The notes beneath the pieces were generated by a model. It ran no database searches. It saw only the letters and a list, made by a program, of their open reading frames with translations, and was not told the DNA's origin. A program made the translations under genes and the position numbers. Of a stretch of DNA of 64,000 bases, positions 45,906 through 54,933 are shown piece after piece. The DNA comes from Christiangramia aestuarii. Lineage in GTDB: Bacteria > Bacteroidota > Bacteroidia > Flavobacteriales > Flavobacteriaceae. The stretch covers positions 1-64,000 of the forward strand of contig NZ_VJVW01000006.1 in assembly GCF_009735585.1 (NCBI RefSeq), written 5' to 3'. The first letter of the stretch is position 1; each line of letters opens with the position of its first letter.

Positions 45906-47012
45906 ATGAAATTCTTGATTCTTATCCCGCTTTTCTTCCTTTTTCTAGGCTGTAAATCTGAAACTAAAAACAACACCATGGAACCTTCTTCTGCCAGCCT
46001 GGCCATGAATGAGAAAAAGAACGACCTGCTGGTAGAAAAACCTGAAGATGTTGAGACTCCCAGGGGGATGAAATGGGTTTCAGGAGTACGTTTCACTATG
46101 GGCGCCCGTGAAGCAGATGAGATGGCCCTGCCCAGGGAAAGACCCGCACATCCGGTAGCGGTAGACGGATTTTTCATGGATATTCATGAGGTTACCAATG
46201 CCGATTTCCAAAAATTCGTGTATGAAACCGGCTATGTGACCGTCGCCGAAAGGCCCGTAGACTGGGAAGAATTAAAGAAACAGCTACCTCCGGGCACACC
46301 AAAGCCGCATGATAGCCTGCTGAGGCCGGGATCGCTGGTGTTCAAAAAGGATATCGCATCCCTTTCTGAATTCAATTATTCCCAGTGGTGGGAGTGGAAG
46401 ATCGGGGCAAACTGGAGACACCCGGAAGGACCGGACAGCGATATCGCAGGAAGGGAAAATTATCCCGTGGTACATGTTTCCTTTGAAGATGTGAATGCTT
46501 ATTGCAAGTGGGCCGGCAGGAGACTGCCAACCGAAGCTGAATGGGAAGCCGCAGCCCACGGAAAAAGACCCGGTGGTATATACACCTGGGGCGACAGTGA
46601 AAAAGAGCTGAATTTCCTGGCCAATACCTGGCAGGGGGAATTTCCTGTAAAAAACATTCCAGAGGACGGCTTTAATTATGCAGCGCCGGTGGGCTCCTTC
46701 CCTGCAAATAGCCTTGGTCTTTACGATATGGCCGGGAATGTATGGGAATGGACCCAGGATTGGTATGACGAGCTATATTATAAAAAGCTCCTGAAAGATG
46801 GTGAGGTTAAAAACCCTTTAGGTCCCACCCAACCTTATAACCCGGCAAATCCTTATGAGAAAGAGAAAGTGATCAAAGGCGGTTCTTTCCTTTGTAATAA
46901 GTCTTACTGTGCGAGCTATCGTATTACGGCCAGGATGCCGCAAGCGCTGGATTCGGGATCAGATCATTTAGGTTTCAGGACCGTGGCCACGCCAGAAATG
47001 CTCAGGGAATAA
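45906..47012 (+). CDS. formylglycine-generating-enzyme (SUMF1) lipoprotein
   Basis: A 368-residue lipoprotein starting at ATG 45906, with an in-frame GTG 6 bp earlier as a weaker choice. Lipobox FLFLGC, Cys16. The FGE-sulfatase fold follows, with the pattern FMDIHEVTNADFQKFV, YCKWAGRRLPTEAEWE, DMAGNVWEWTQDW and the active site GGSFLCNKSYCASYR. The cysteine pair C330 and C335 is at the five-residue spacing of true formylglycine-generating enzymes, so it is likely active, making formylglycine in sulfatases. It is lipid-anchored, so it would act outside the cytoplasm, which is unusual for this job. A broken sulfatase lies 10 kb downstream. Confidence 0.9.
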   Translation: MKFLILIPLFFLFLGCKSETKNNTMEPSSASLAMNEKKNDLLVEKPEDVETPRGMKWVSGVRFTMGAREADEMALPRERPAHPVAVDGFFMDIHEVTNADFQKFVYETGYVTVAERPVDWEELKKQLPPGTPKPHDSLLRPGSLVFKKDIASLSEFNYSQWWEWKIGANWRHPEGPDSDIAGRENYPVVHVSFEDVNAYCKWAGRRLPTEAEWEAAAHGKRPGGIYTWGDSEKELNFLANTWQGEFPVKNIPEDGFNYAAPVGSFPANSLGLYDMAGNVWEWTQDWYDELYYKKLLKDGEVKNPLGPTQPYNPANPYEKEKVIKGGSFLCNKSYCASYRITARMPQALDSGSDHLGFRTVATPEMLRE

Positions 47013-47259
47013 ACAATCCCGTTACAGGCTAAACTTCGCAAGGACATCAAGTTCAGAAAACAAAAACCTCATCAGTTTCCTGTAGGGGTTACAGATTTAA
47101 TTTCAACAGTTTTAAGGCCAAAACCACACCAAAGCTCTAAACATCAGTTATTTATAAGCTTTAAATTATTATATTTAAGTTGGCTTAGGTAAGAAAATCT
47201 TCCAGCCTTGCCTGGCCATCTATACTACTATAATTGTTTAACAGAAAAAAAAATCATCT

Positions 47260-47901
47260 ATGAAAGCTTCAGTTTTAACTATGCTTATTGCCTTTTTAGT
47301 GGTCTCCTGTGGACCGAGTACCCAGATCACAGGCTCCTGGACCAAAGACGATATTGCTTCTAAAGGCCCTTATAAAAAAGTATACATTGCTGCACTTACA
47401 CCTAACGCCAATGCCCAGAAGGCCCTGGAATACAATCTTGCCACTGCCGCCCGTGATCGTGGCATAGAGGCCGTTACCAGCCAGGAAAGTTTCACCCGGA
47501 AATTTACAATGGATAACCAGCCTTCTAAAAATGAGATCCTGGATAACATCAGGGCCCAAAATGCCGATGCCATATTTACGGTAACCCTGGTTGATAAGGA
47601 GTCTGAAACCAGGTACGTGCCCGGTTCAACCACCTATTATTCTCCAATGGCCTATGGCGGATATTATGGCAGTTTTTACAGCTATTACAATACCATGTAC
47701 CCAATTACATACGATCCAGGGTACTATGCCACAGATAAGATCTATTATTTAGAGAGCAACCTATACGACGCAGATTCGGAAGAATTGATCTGGTCTGCAC
47801 AGTCCAAGACCGTGAATCCTTCGAATATAGATTCTTTCGCCAGGGATTATACCGAAGCCATGTTAAAGGAACTGGTCCAGGATGGCGTTCTAAAAGAATA
47901 A
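47260..47901 (+). CDS. lipoprotein of unknown function
   Basis: A 213-residue lipoprotein with lipobox VVSC (Cys17). The mature part starts GPSTQITGSW, then has an alpha/beta pattern (KKVYIAALTPNANAQKALEY, ADAIFTVTLVDKES) and a Tyr/Gly/Ser-rich stretch around 130-160 (YGGYYGSFYSYYN). It resembles DUF4136-like outer-membrane-associated lipoproteins, but I am not certain. It is 37 bp ahead of the OmpP1-like gene and probably co-transcribed with it. Confidence 0.75.
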   Translation: MKASVLTMLIAFLVVSCGPSTQITGSWTKDDIASKGPYKKVYIAALTPNANAQKALEYNLATAARDRGIEAVTSQESFTRKFTMDNQPSKNEILDNIRAQNADAIFTVTLVDKESETRYVPGSTTYYSPMAYGGYYGSFYSYYNTMYPITYDPGYYATDKIYYLESNLYDADSEELIWSAQSKTVNPSNIDSFARDYTEAMLKELVQDGVLKE

Positions 47902-47938
47902 ATTTTTCAGCCCCTTCAACAATTAAAGCTAACGGGTT

Positions 47939-49390
47939 ATGAAAAGATCATTCATTCTATTTTTTATGGGCGTGGCCACATGCAGTTTTCTTCATGCCCA
48001 GGATTCACATTACTGGACCCAGCAATACGGTACCCGGTCTGCCCTGCTATCTGGCGCGGTGCTCGGGGGAACCAATGACAATACCATGATCTATTATAAC
48101 CCGGGGGCTCTTGGTTTCCTTGATAATTCTTCGGTTTCTATCAATGCAAGCGCTTATGGAATAGGGAATATCAGGGTGGAGAATGCCCTGGGCCAACAGG
48201 CCGATTTTGAAAGCCTTCAGGTTGGCTCGGTGCCCCTGCTTGCAGGTGGAATGATCAGGATGAAGGACCAGAAATGGAAAATTGGTTATGCCTTTATTAC
48301 GCCGGTAGATTTTAGTTTTAAGGGCATCGCCCGGCTGGACAATGATTATGAAGTGATTGAAGATCTTGAAAGCCCCGGCCTAGAAGAACTGGTAGCCGAA
48401 GCAGGGATCACTACCAAAACTTCAGAGATCGTCCTCGCCCTTGGTTTGGGAAGAAAACTGAATGAGAACTGGTCTGTTGGTCTAAGCAATCTATTTACCG
48501 TACGTTCGCATTCCTACCAGCGAAACTTTTCTTCATATGTTTTTATGAATGATGAAGAACGAACCTTTGTTGGAGGGAATCAAAGCCAGAACGCCGAGTA
48601 TTATAATGTGCGCTATGCTGCCAAGCTGGGAGCGGTTTATAGAAGCGGAAACTGGAGTACAGGCCTTACCTTTACTTCCCCTTCGATAAACTTATTCGGT
48701 CAGGGTACCCTGGCCAATAATATCGCCGTCAGGAACCTGAAGCTAATAGATGATAATCGAATTAGCGGGGTGGCCACGGCAAGGCAGGCCGAGTTAAAAA
48801 GCACTTACAAATCACCTTTCTCAGTGGCGCTTGGAACCAATTACAAAAAAGGAAACTCCAGTGCGGGAATAGCTATCCAATATTACAATTCCATCGATAT
48901 TTATGATATCATGGAACCTGCACCCGGAACATTTGTTAGACCTGCCGAACTTGCTCCAGAGCTGCAAAGCGACCGTTTTTTAAGGAACAGGGCTGGCGCA
49001 GAATCGGTGCTTAATATAGCCGTAGGTTACGAACACCAATTAAGCGACGCTTTTTCCCTTCTCTTAAGCGCCAGGAACGACATGTCTTATTTCGACGATG
49101 AGCTAAATGATGGACCCGGAATAAAAACCACCATTAGCTCTTGGGATATCTATCACTTCACCGGAGGGGTGAACCTGGACCACCGCAACAGTAGTTTAAG
49201 TCTTGGACTTCTTTTTAGCACCGGAAATACCGGAAAATATGAGCAACCCGGAAACATCAACCCCGAGGATATCAATCTTCTTGAAGGTAGTACCACCATT
49301 ACCAGGGCCAGGTATAGTAATATTGGCCTTCTCCTGGGATACACCCTTTACCTCAACAGGCTTTCCAATAATAAGGAAGCTGGAGACTGA
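47939..49390 (+). CDS. OmpP1/FadL-type outer-membrane protein
   Basis: A 483-residue beta-barrel with signal peptide MKRSFILFFMGVATCSFLHA. Its N-terminal hallmark YGTRSALLSGAVLGGTNDNT and YYNPGALGFL matches the NPAAL motif of the FadL/OmpP1 hydrophobic-compound porins. The last strand region is GLLLGYTLYLNRL, not the usual terminal Phe. It is 37 bp downstream of the unknown lipoprotein. Confidence 0.82.
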   Translation: MKRSFILFFMGVATCSFLHAQDSHYWTQQYGTRSALLSGAVLGGTNDNTMIYYNPGALGFLDNSSVSINASAYGIGNIRVENALGQQADFESLQVGSVPLLAGGMIRMKDQKWKIGYAFITPVDFSFKGIARLDNDYEVIEDLESPGLEELVAEAGITTKTSEIVLALGLGRKLNENWSVGLSNLFTVRSHSYQRNFSSYVFMNDEERTFVGGNQSQNAEYYNVRYAAKLGAVYRSGNWSTGLTFTSPSINLFGQGTLANNIAVRNLKLIDDNRISGVATARQAELKSTYKSPFSVALGTNYKKGNSSAGIAIQYYNSIDIYDIMEPAPGTFVRPAELAPELQSDRFLRNRAGAESVLNIAVGYEHQLSDAFSLLLSARNDMSYFDDELNDGPGIKTTISSWDIYHFTGGVNLDHRNSSLSLGLLFSTGNTGKYEQPGNINPEDINLLEGSTTITRARYSNIGLLLGYTLYLNRLSNNKEAGD

Positions 49391-49608
49391 TCTCCTATAC
49401 GCCTTAAAATGACGAAGCTTTCCTGGTACAACAATTCGTAAAATATTCTTAAACAACACCTATTTAACTGTTTAACAGCAACTTAAAAAGCTTTTTATAT
49501 TTAAATTTATAATCCTCATTTCCAATACCAGCCGCATAACCTCGCTTTTAGAAAGGCTTCGGGTCTTTCCAGATTGTGATTTTTAAAACATATAATAATA
49601 CTATCCAT

Positions 49609-50433
49609 ATGAAAAGGCTTGGATTGGTTTTCTTCATTAATACTTTATTATTTACAGGGGCATATTCCCAGACCTTTACCATGGGCAAAAAATGCCAGGA
49701 ACTCTATCAGCAAACAGAAACCGCCCTGGAACAGGACTCCTTCCAGGAAGCATTGAACTTTCTGGAGAAGTTTTCGGGTGAATGCAAAACCAAGGATGCG
49801 CGTGAAATGAGAAGCAACGCTAAAGCTGAAGCATACAATGGCCTGGGCCAATATGATAATGCCATCAAGGAAGCCGATCTTTCTCTGGACATTACCAAAG
49901 GTAAAAGCCTGAATGCCTGGTTTCAGAAGGCCATCGCCCAGAATAAGAAAGGAGATATTGAGGCCTCTAAAGAATCCCTGCAAAAGGTGATAGATCTTAC
50001 CGAAAACAACCAGAACACCAGCGAACGTGCTTCCAACTATGCCCTGATGGGCGCTTTATATAGCCGGCAACTTAACGAACCAGATTCGGCCTTTTATTAC
50101 CTGGACAAGGCCAAGGCGCTGGATCCGGGGAATCCCAATATCATGATACAGGAAGGCGATATCTATGTGAATTATAATGAGTATGACAAAGCCTTTTCCG
50201 CTTACGACCAGGCCCAGGCTGCCGGGAAGAACGATATGGAAATGTACATCATTAGAAGTGAGGCCAGGCTAAAACAAATGGACAATAAATATGGCACTAC
50301 CAATGCCCAGGAATTAAGATCAAAAATGAGTGCCTCAGAAAAAGAAACCCTGTGTACAGACCTGCAAAAAGCTATTGAAATGGGCTGGCGGGATATGAAC
50401 AAAGATATGTTCGCTGCCCTGGTATGCAAATAA
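49609..50433 (+). CDS. exported TPR protein
   Basis: A 274-residue protein starting at ATG 49609, which gives the signal peptide MKRLGLVFFINTLLFTGAYSQ; the frame from 49576 adds 11 residues before it. Five or so tetratricopeptide repeats follow (AEAYNGLGQYDNAIKEADLS, NAWFQKAIAQNKKGDIEAS). TPRs mediate protein contacts; no enzyme motif is seen. It is 12 bp ahead of the OmpA lipoprotein gene, so the two are an operon. Confidence 0.85.
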   Translation: MKRLGLVFFINTLLFTGAYSQTFTMGKKCQELYQQTETALEQDSFQEALNFLEKFSGECKTKDAREMRSNAKAEAYNGLGQYDNAIKEADLSLDITKGKSLNAWFQKAIAQNKKGDIEASKESLQKVIDLTENNQNTSERASNYALMGALYSRQLNEPDSAFYYLDKAKALDPGNPNIMIQEGDIYVNYNEYDKAFSAYDQAQAAGKNDMEMYIIRSEARLKQMDNKYGTTNAQELRSKMSASEKETLCTDLQKAIEMGWRDMNKDMFAALVCK

Positions 50434-50445
50434 AACCTTGAAAAT

Positions 50446-51096
50446 ATGAAAAAGACGATCACCTTATTATTAGTCGTAAGCCTTTGTATTGGTGGCTGCG
50501 GAACAATGAATAAACAACAAAAAGGAACTGCTGCTGGTGCGGCCGGTGGTGCCTTGATTGGTGCGGCCGTTTCTAAAGGAAGTATCTGGGGTATCCTTGC
50601 GGGTGCTGCCGTTGGTGGAGCAGCCGGGAATCTCATTGGGAAACATATGGATGAACAGGCTAAGGAACTGGAACAGGCCGTACCTACGGCCGAAGTAAAT
50701 CGTGTAGGAGAAGGTATCAATATGACCTTCGATTCCAGCCTGGCTTTCCAGATCAATTCGGCCGAGATCAGTGATTCTTATAAAGATGAGCTTAGAAGTG
50801 TAGCCAGCGTGTTTCAGAAATATGACGACACAAATATTCTTATTGAGGGTCATACCGACGATACCGGGGAAGAAGCCTATAATATGGAATTATCTAAAAA
50901 GAGAGCTAAGGCAGTATCAGACTTCCTGGTTAGCCAGGGCGTAAGTTCTTCCAGATTAACAACCAAGTGGTATGGAGAAAGTCAGCCAAAATATCCAAAT
51001 GACGAAGCAAACCGGGCAAAGAACCGAAGGGTAGAACTGGCCATTTACGCAAATGATGATATGGTAGAAGCCGCAAAACAGGGAGAAATAGACTAA
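50446..51096 (+). CDS. OmpA-family lipoprotein with glycine zipper
   Basis: A 216-residue lipoprotein (lipobox CIGGC, Cys18). A glycine-zipper segment (about 30-65, GAAGGALIGAAVSKG and GAAVGGAAGNLIGK) may insert in a membrane. The C-terminal OmpA peptidoglycan-binding domain has EGHTDDTGEEAYNMELSKKR and NRRVELAIYAN. It should tether the outer membrane to peptidoglycan. It is co-transcribed with the TPR protein and followed by a terminator. Confidence 0.93.
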   Translation: MKKTITLLLVVSLCIGGCGTMNKQQKGTAAGAAGGALIGAAVSKGSIWGILAGAAVGGAAGNLIGKHMDEQAKELEQAVPTAEVNRVGEGINMTFDSSLAFQINSAEISDSYKDELRSVASVFQKYDDTNILIEGHTDDTGEEAYNMELSKKRAKAVSDFLVSQGVSSSRLTTKWYGESQPKYPNDEANRAKNRRVELAIYANDDMVEAAKQGEID

Positions 51097-51118
51097 GTTT
51101 TTTATTAACCATTCTTGA

Positions 51119-51157
51119 AAAACACCGTTTGATTAAGATCAGGCGGTGTTTTTATTT
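51119..51157 (+). terminator. intrinsic terminator after the OmpA lipoprotein
   Basis: Stem aaaacaccg (51119-51127) pairs with cggtgtttt (51144-51152), followed by T-rich sequence. It separates this pair from the following five-gene operon. Confidence 0.85.
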
Positions 51158-51282
51158 CATTCTGCTTCAAATACATATGTTACCGGCATATTCAAAATTT
51201 GTGTATCTTTTTATTGATTTTCAACAAGATCGCAGCCTTCGTGTCTGTGAACAGGATTTCTTAGATCAAAAAATTATACCTG

Positions 51283-52134
51283 ATGCCTGCTATATTTAAA
51301 AAGCCATTATTCCGGATCCTGCTTTTGGGTAGTTGCCTGGCCGCTATCCTGCTCATCGTTTTTGGTCCTAAAACACCCGGCGTCGAAGATAAAAAAGTGC
51401 TTATAGGAAATGCCGATGTGGCCCAGCTTATCGCCAGCTGGAACCGTACCTGGAATCGTATGCCTACCGAAGAGGAATTAAGCGGACTCCTGGATAACCA
51501 TGTTCGTGAGGAGATCCTTTACCGGGAGGCGCTTAATCAGAAATTCGATGAGAATAATTCCCTGATCCGCAGGGGACTGATTGTGCAGATGAACATGCTG
51601 GCGGAATCCCAGGCACAGGAGAAGCCTGTTTCAGAAGAAGCCATAAAAGCCTATTACGATCTCAGGAAGGATCAGTACAGCAGCTCGCCGAAATATACTT
51701 TTACTCAGATCTATTTTGATAATTCTGAAAGCGAAGAAAGCATCAGTAAGATCGCGCAAAGACTGAATACCAAGAATGTAAAACCCGATGCTGAAGATCT
51801 GCCCGGGAAAAAAGGTATGCTTCAGCAAAGATTTGAGAATGCCGATGATTATAACCTCCGGAGAGTTTTAGGAGAAGATTTTCCGCAAAAGCTGGATGGG
51901 CTTGAGCTGAATAGCTGGGAAGGACCCATTTCTTCTGGTTATGGCTGGCATCTAGTTTATATAACCGAAAAAACACCCCCCGAACCATTGCCACTGGAGG
52001 CCGTTCGCGAGAATATACTCACTGAATTGCAGTACGAAGAGGCCCAGGCTGCCAAGGAGCAGTTCTATACCGAGCTTCGCCAGCAGTACGACGTGGTTTA
52101 CGAGGGGATCGCTAAAGATCTGGTGAATGACTAA
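51283..52134 (+). CDS. parvulin-like peptidyl-prolyl isomerase, membrane anchored
   Basis: A 283-residue protein. A membrane segment at about 11-28 anchors it, and a SurA-N-like helical region follows (about 35-110, TEEELSGLLDNHVREEILYREAL). The parvulin-type domain covers about 115-235, with KYTFTQIYF and SSGYGWHLVYITEKTPPE. It is the first gene of the tight operon and overlaps the HupE-like gene by 8 bp, which suggests it folds or escorts the membrane protein or the lipoprotein of the set. Confidence 0.82.
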   Translation: MPAIFKKPLFRILLLGSCLAAILLIVFGPKTPGVEDKKVLIGNADVAQLIASWNRTWNRMPTEEELSGLLDNHVREEILYREALNQKFDENNSLIRRGLIVQMNMLAESQAQEKPVSEEAIKAYYDLRKDQYSSSPKYTFTQIYFDNSESEESISKIAQRLNTKNVKPDAEDLPGKKGMLQQRFENADDYNLRRVLGEDFPQKLDGLELNSWEGPISSGYGWHLVYITEKTPPEPLPLEAVRENILTELQYEEAQAAKEQFYTELRQQYDVVYEGIAKDLVND

Positions 52135-54253
52135 AAGCTTGCACAAGCTGTTTTTTTTCTTAATTCTTGGGATCTGCCTGCTGAGACCGGCAGATTTCAG
52201 GGCCGATATCGTATTTCCGGCCAGGATGGAACTCACTGAAACGGAATCCGGTGTTTTTGATGTTCTTTTTACGCTTCCGGTCATCAACGGAAAAGTGTTG
52301 AAGGCAAGCCCAGTCTTGCCCGATAGCTGTAACAACATCACCGAACCGGAAATAACAGGGACGGCCTATTCCAAAGTACTTACCTGGAAAATTGACTGTA
52401 AGGAGCAACAACTTTACGGAAAACAGATAGGCATCGAAGGCCTTCAGGGTAGTCAGGTGGAGATCCTGCTCGTGATAAATCTGCTGGATGGTCGCAGCTA
52501 CAATAAGAAATTGAGCCCGGCTATGGCTTATTTTGAGGTTCCATTTCCTCCAACGACCCTCGAATTACTAAAATTCGGATCCTTTAATGGAGCACGAGCT
52601 GTACTTACCCAGCCATATTTTTACCTCTTGATTTTCGCCATGATCTTTTTTTTAGGTTTAACCGGACAGAAGAGATTTTACCTGCTCCTATTTTCGGGAA
52701 TATTGGCAGGCTACTTCCTGGGAAGCTTTGAGCTGATGAAGTCTCCTGGCTGGACATTTCCGCTTACGGCGATTAGTATCATATTTCTTTTAGCAATTAA
52801 AGGTGCAGGTATTAGTAAGAGGAATTTCTCTTTATTATTGTTACTGGCTCCCGGGCTTTTCCTCGGAAATGTTCTCAGCCTGCAGCAAATAGAAACGGTT
52901 ATGACTCCCGGGGAACAACTTGGGTTTTCGGTATTTTTTAGTCTGGGGATCGCAATAGGACTTATATTGGCAATACTTGTTTTTTACCAGCTGAAACAAT
53001 TACTTGTCTCCTTCAATGTGTTTGAAAAAATAATCACTCCCATCTCTATCCTGACAGGCTCGTTAGCTTTTGGCCTGTGCATTTTTGAGGCAAGCCTTTT
53101 CTGGAAAACCCCTTCGATGCTTCCACAAATTCCGGGGATCATCCTGTTGTTTTTTCTCCTGCTAGCAATAATCGGCAAAGTGCGAAATTTATTAGCAACA
53201 GGCTTAAGCTTTGCTGTTTTTTCGACCATAGGACTGATCCTTCTTATGAACGGTTTTTCCATTCCTTATGCCGAAATAATGTTGCTCGCTTTGATATTTG
53301 TATGCAGCATGATTTTATTGCTGAAAGGAAGCATTCCAAAACTCCTTTTGCTTGTTAGTATCACTTTTGGATCGTTGCTGGCAGGAAATATCCTTGCAGC
53401 CTTCGCCAACGACAACTTATCTTTTCCCGTTGGCCGCTCCGTGGGTTTCCTGGTTCTCGGGTTGTTTCTTATCAGCATCCTGGGAAGCTTTCGAACTAAC
53501 AGGCCCGCTTCAGGTATTTTTGAAAAGATCCTTTCCACAGCCCAGCTGGCTTTCGGAATCATCCTGGTAATTCAGCTTTTCAGTAACCAATATTTTGAAG
53601 GTATCGCTTCGGAATATATAAGCGGAAGCCTGCCGATCCCAGTAATAAGTCTGGTTCTGGTGATTGCAGCTGTAATTACCTGGCCACGTAACCGGAAGGT
53701 CCACCGGCAGATGAAACTGAAATCACGAAAACCTGTTTTCAGCCTGAGCCTGTTCATCCTGGCCATCCTATTATTGCCCTTTCATATAGGCATTAATAAT
53801 CCGTGGTTTGAGGCGAAGGACCTTGACCAGCAGGGCATGAAACTGATCATGGAAAATGTACTTTCCAATACCTATTCGGCTTTCAATGAAGAAAACGAGG
53901 AGAAACTCTTCGAAGAACTTTCACGGAATGTGGATGCTGATCTACTTGACAATATTTACCTGGATAGTCGGCGAAGGTTAAACATGGGATTGCGCGAGGG
54001 TGCCGAGGTAAGTGTACAGGAGGTGGAATTGAACAGCCTGGGCGATCCTGAAATCCAAACCGGGTCTGATGTCCTGGAATACCCGGCTCAATGGACCGTC
54101 ACCGCAAGGGTGCGACACCTGAAACATATTCACTATCGAAGGAACTCCTATTCAGGGATGGTAGCCTTAAAATCTATAGACAATAAATGGAAGATCTCAA
54201 AAATAAGCCTCACCTCCGAAGACCGGAAAGTGATCGCGGCTTCGAGCCTGTGA
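52127..54253 (+). CDS. divergent HupE/UreJ membrane protein with extra soluble domains
   Basis: A 708-residue protein. Residues about 1-27 are a signal peptide. About 28-150 form the beta domain seen before HupE/UreJ cores (ARMELTETESGVFDVLFTLP, IGIEGLQGSQVEILLVINLLDG). About 165-545 hold many hydrophobic segments. In the region where HupE proteins have H-x4-DH, this one reads GARAVLTQPYFYLLIF, so the classical metal ligands are lost. About 550-708 form a soluble C-terminal domain (NPWFEAKDLDQQGMK, YPAQWTVTARVRHLKHIHY). Family is inferred from the N-terminal pattern. It overlaps both neighbours. Confidence 0.7.
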   Translation: MTKSLHKLFFFLILGICLLRPADFRADIVFPARMELTETESGVFDVLFTLPVINGKVLKASPVLPDSCNNITEPEITGTAYSKVLTWKIDCKEQQLYGKQIGIEGLQGSQVEILLVINLLDGRSYNKKLSPAMAYFEVPFPPTTLELLKFGSFNGARAVLTQPYFYLLIFAMIFFLGLTGQKRFYLLLFSGILAGYFLGSFELMKSPGWTFPLTAISIIFLLAIKGAGISKRNFSLLLLLAPGLFLGNVLSLQQIETVMTPGEQLGFSVFFSLGIAIGLILAILVFYQLKQLLVSFNVFEKIITPISILTGSLAFGLCIFEASLFWKTPSMLPQIPGIILLFFLLLAIIGKVRNLLATGLSFAVFSTIGLILLMNGFSIPYAEIMLLALIFVCSMILLLKGSIPKLLLLVSITFGSLLAGNILAAFANDNLSFPVGRSVGFLVLGLFLISILGSFRTNRPASGIFEKILSTAQLAFGIILVIQLFSNQYFEGIASEYISGSLPIPVISLVLVIAAVITWPRNRKVHRQMKLKSRKPVFSLSLFILAILLLPFHIGINNPWFEAKDLDQQGMKLIMENVLSNTYSAFNEENEEKLFEELSRNVDADLLDNIYLDSRRRLNMGLREGAEVSVQEVELNSLGDPEIQTGSDVLEYPAQWTVTARVRHLKHIHYRRNSYSGMVALKSIDNKWKISKISLTSEDRKVIAASSL

Positions 54254-54933
54254 TACAGTTGAAGGAGGTTCAGTTTTCTTATCCCGGGGATTCTTTCAAA
54301 TTAAGTATCCCCAGGCTTGATATTGGCCGATCTGAAAAACTGGCCATTACCGGGCCAAGCGGCTGTGGGAAAACCACCTTACTGAATTTGATATCCGGAA
54401 TTTCAAGGCCTGGTTCCGGAAGGATAATCCTGGAGGATATTGAACTAAGCGAACTGAGTGAGCAGGATATCAAAGACCTGAGGCTGGTGAAGATGGGCTT
54501 GATCTTCCAGCAGTTCGAATTACTGGATTACCTGAGTGTACTGGATAACGTAATGTTGCCTTTCAGGATCAACCCAATTTTAAACCTGGATGACGATATT
54601 AAAGAAAGAGCCTTTTCTGTGATCAGCTCCATGGGGCTGGGCGATAAGCTAAAGCGTTACCCTGCGAAATTGTCTCAGGGAGAACGGCAACGGGTATCGG
54701 TCGCGCGGGCGCTGGTCACCAAACCTGAAGTGCTTATTTGCGATGAACCAACCGCTAACCTGGATCCGGTGAACCGGGACCGCATCCTGGATATCATCGA
54801 TTCCTATTGCGACGAAACCAAAACGACTTTGATCATGGTTACCCATGACCAGGAGATCCTGCAAAGGTTTCACCGTATCATTAACATCCTGGATTACTCG
54901 AATTATAAGGATAAAAACGAACTAAATGGGTAA
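54250..54933 (+). CDS. ABC transporter ATP-binding protein (LolD/MacB type)
   Basis: A 227-residue ATPase starting with GTG 54250, which overlaps the TGA of the previous gene by 4 bp (GTGA). An ATG at 54187 would add 21 residues and a 67-bp overlap, which I find less likely. The Walker A is GPSGCGKTT, the Q-loop FQQFELLDYLSV, the signature LSQGERQRVSVARAL, the Walker B VLICDEPTANLD and the H-loop VTHD. The LolD/MacB/FtsE subclass works with FtsX-type permeases, and one is encoded next door. Confidence 0.93.
   Translation: MIQLKEVQFSYPGDSFKLSIPRLDIGRSEKLAITGPSGCGKTTLLNLISGISRPGSGRIILEDIELSELSEQDIKDLRLVKMGLIFQQFELLDYLSVLDNVMLPFRINPILNLDDDIKERAFSVISSMGLGDKLKRYPAKLSQGERQRVSVARALVTKPEVLICDEPTANLDPVNRDRILDIIDSYCDETKTTLIMVTHDQEILQRFHRIINILDYSNYKDKNELNG

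Noticed and set aside
49391-49608. Possible short gene between the FadL-like and TPR genes
   Set aside because: The stretch is AT-rich and holds no ORF with coding character or clear hairpin.
54187-54249. 21-codon N-terminal extension of the ABC ATPase
   Set aside because: A 67-bp overlap with the preceding gene is less likely than the GTGA overlap at 54250, and the ATPase core begins after it.
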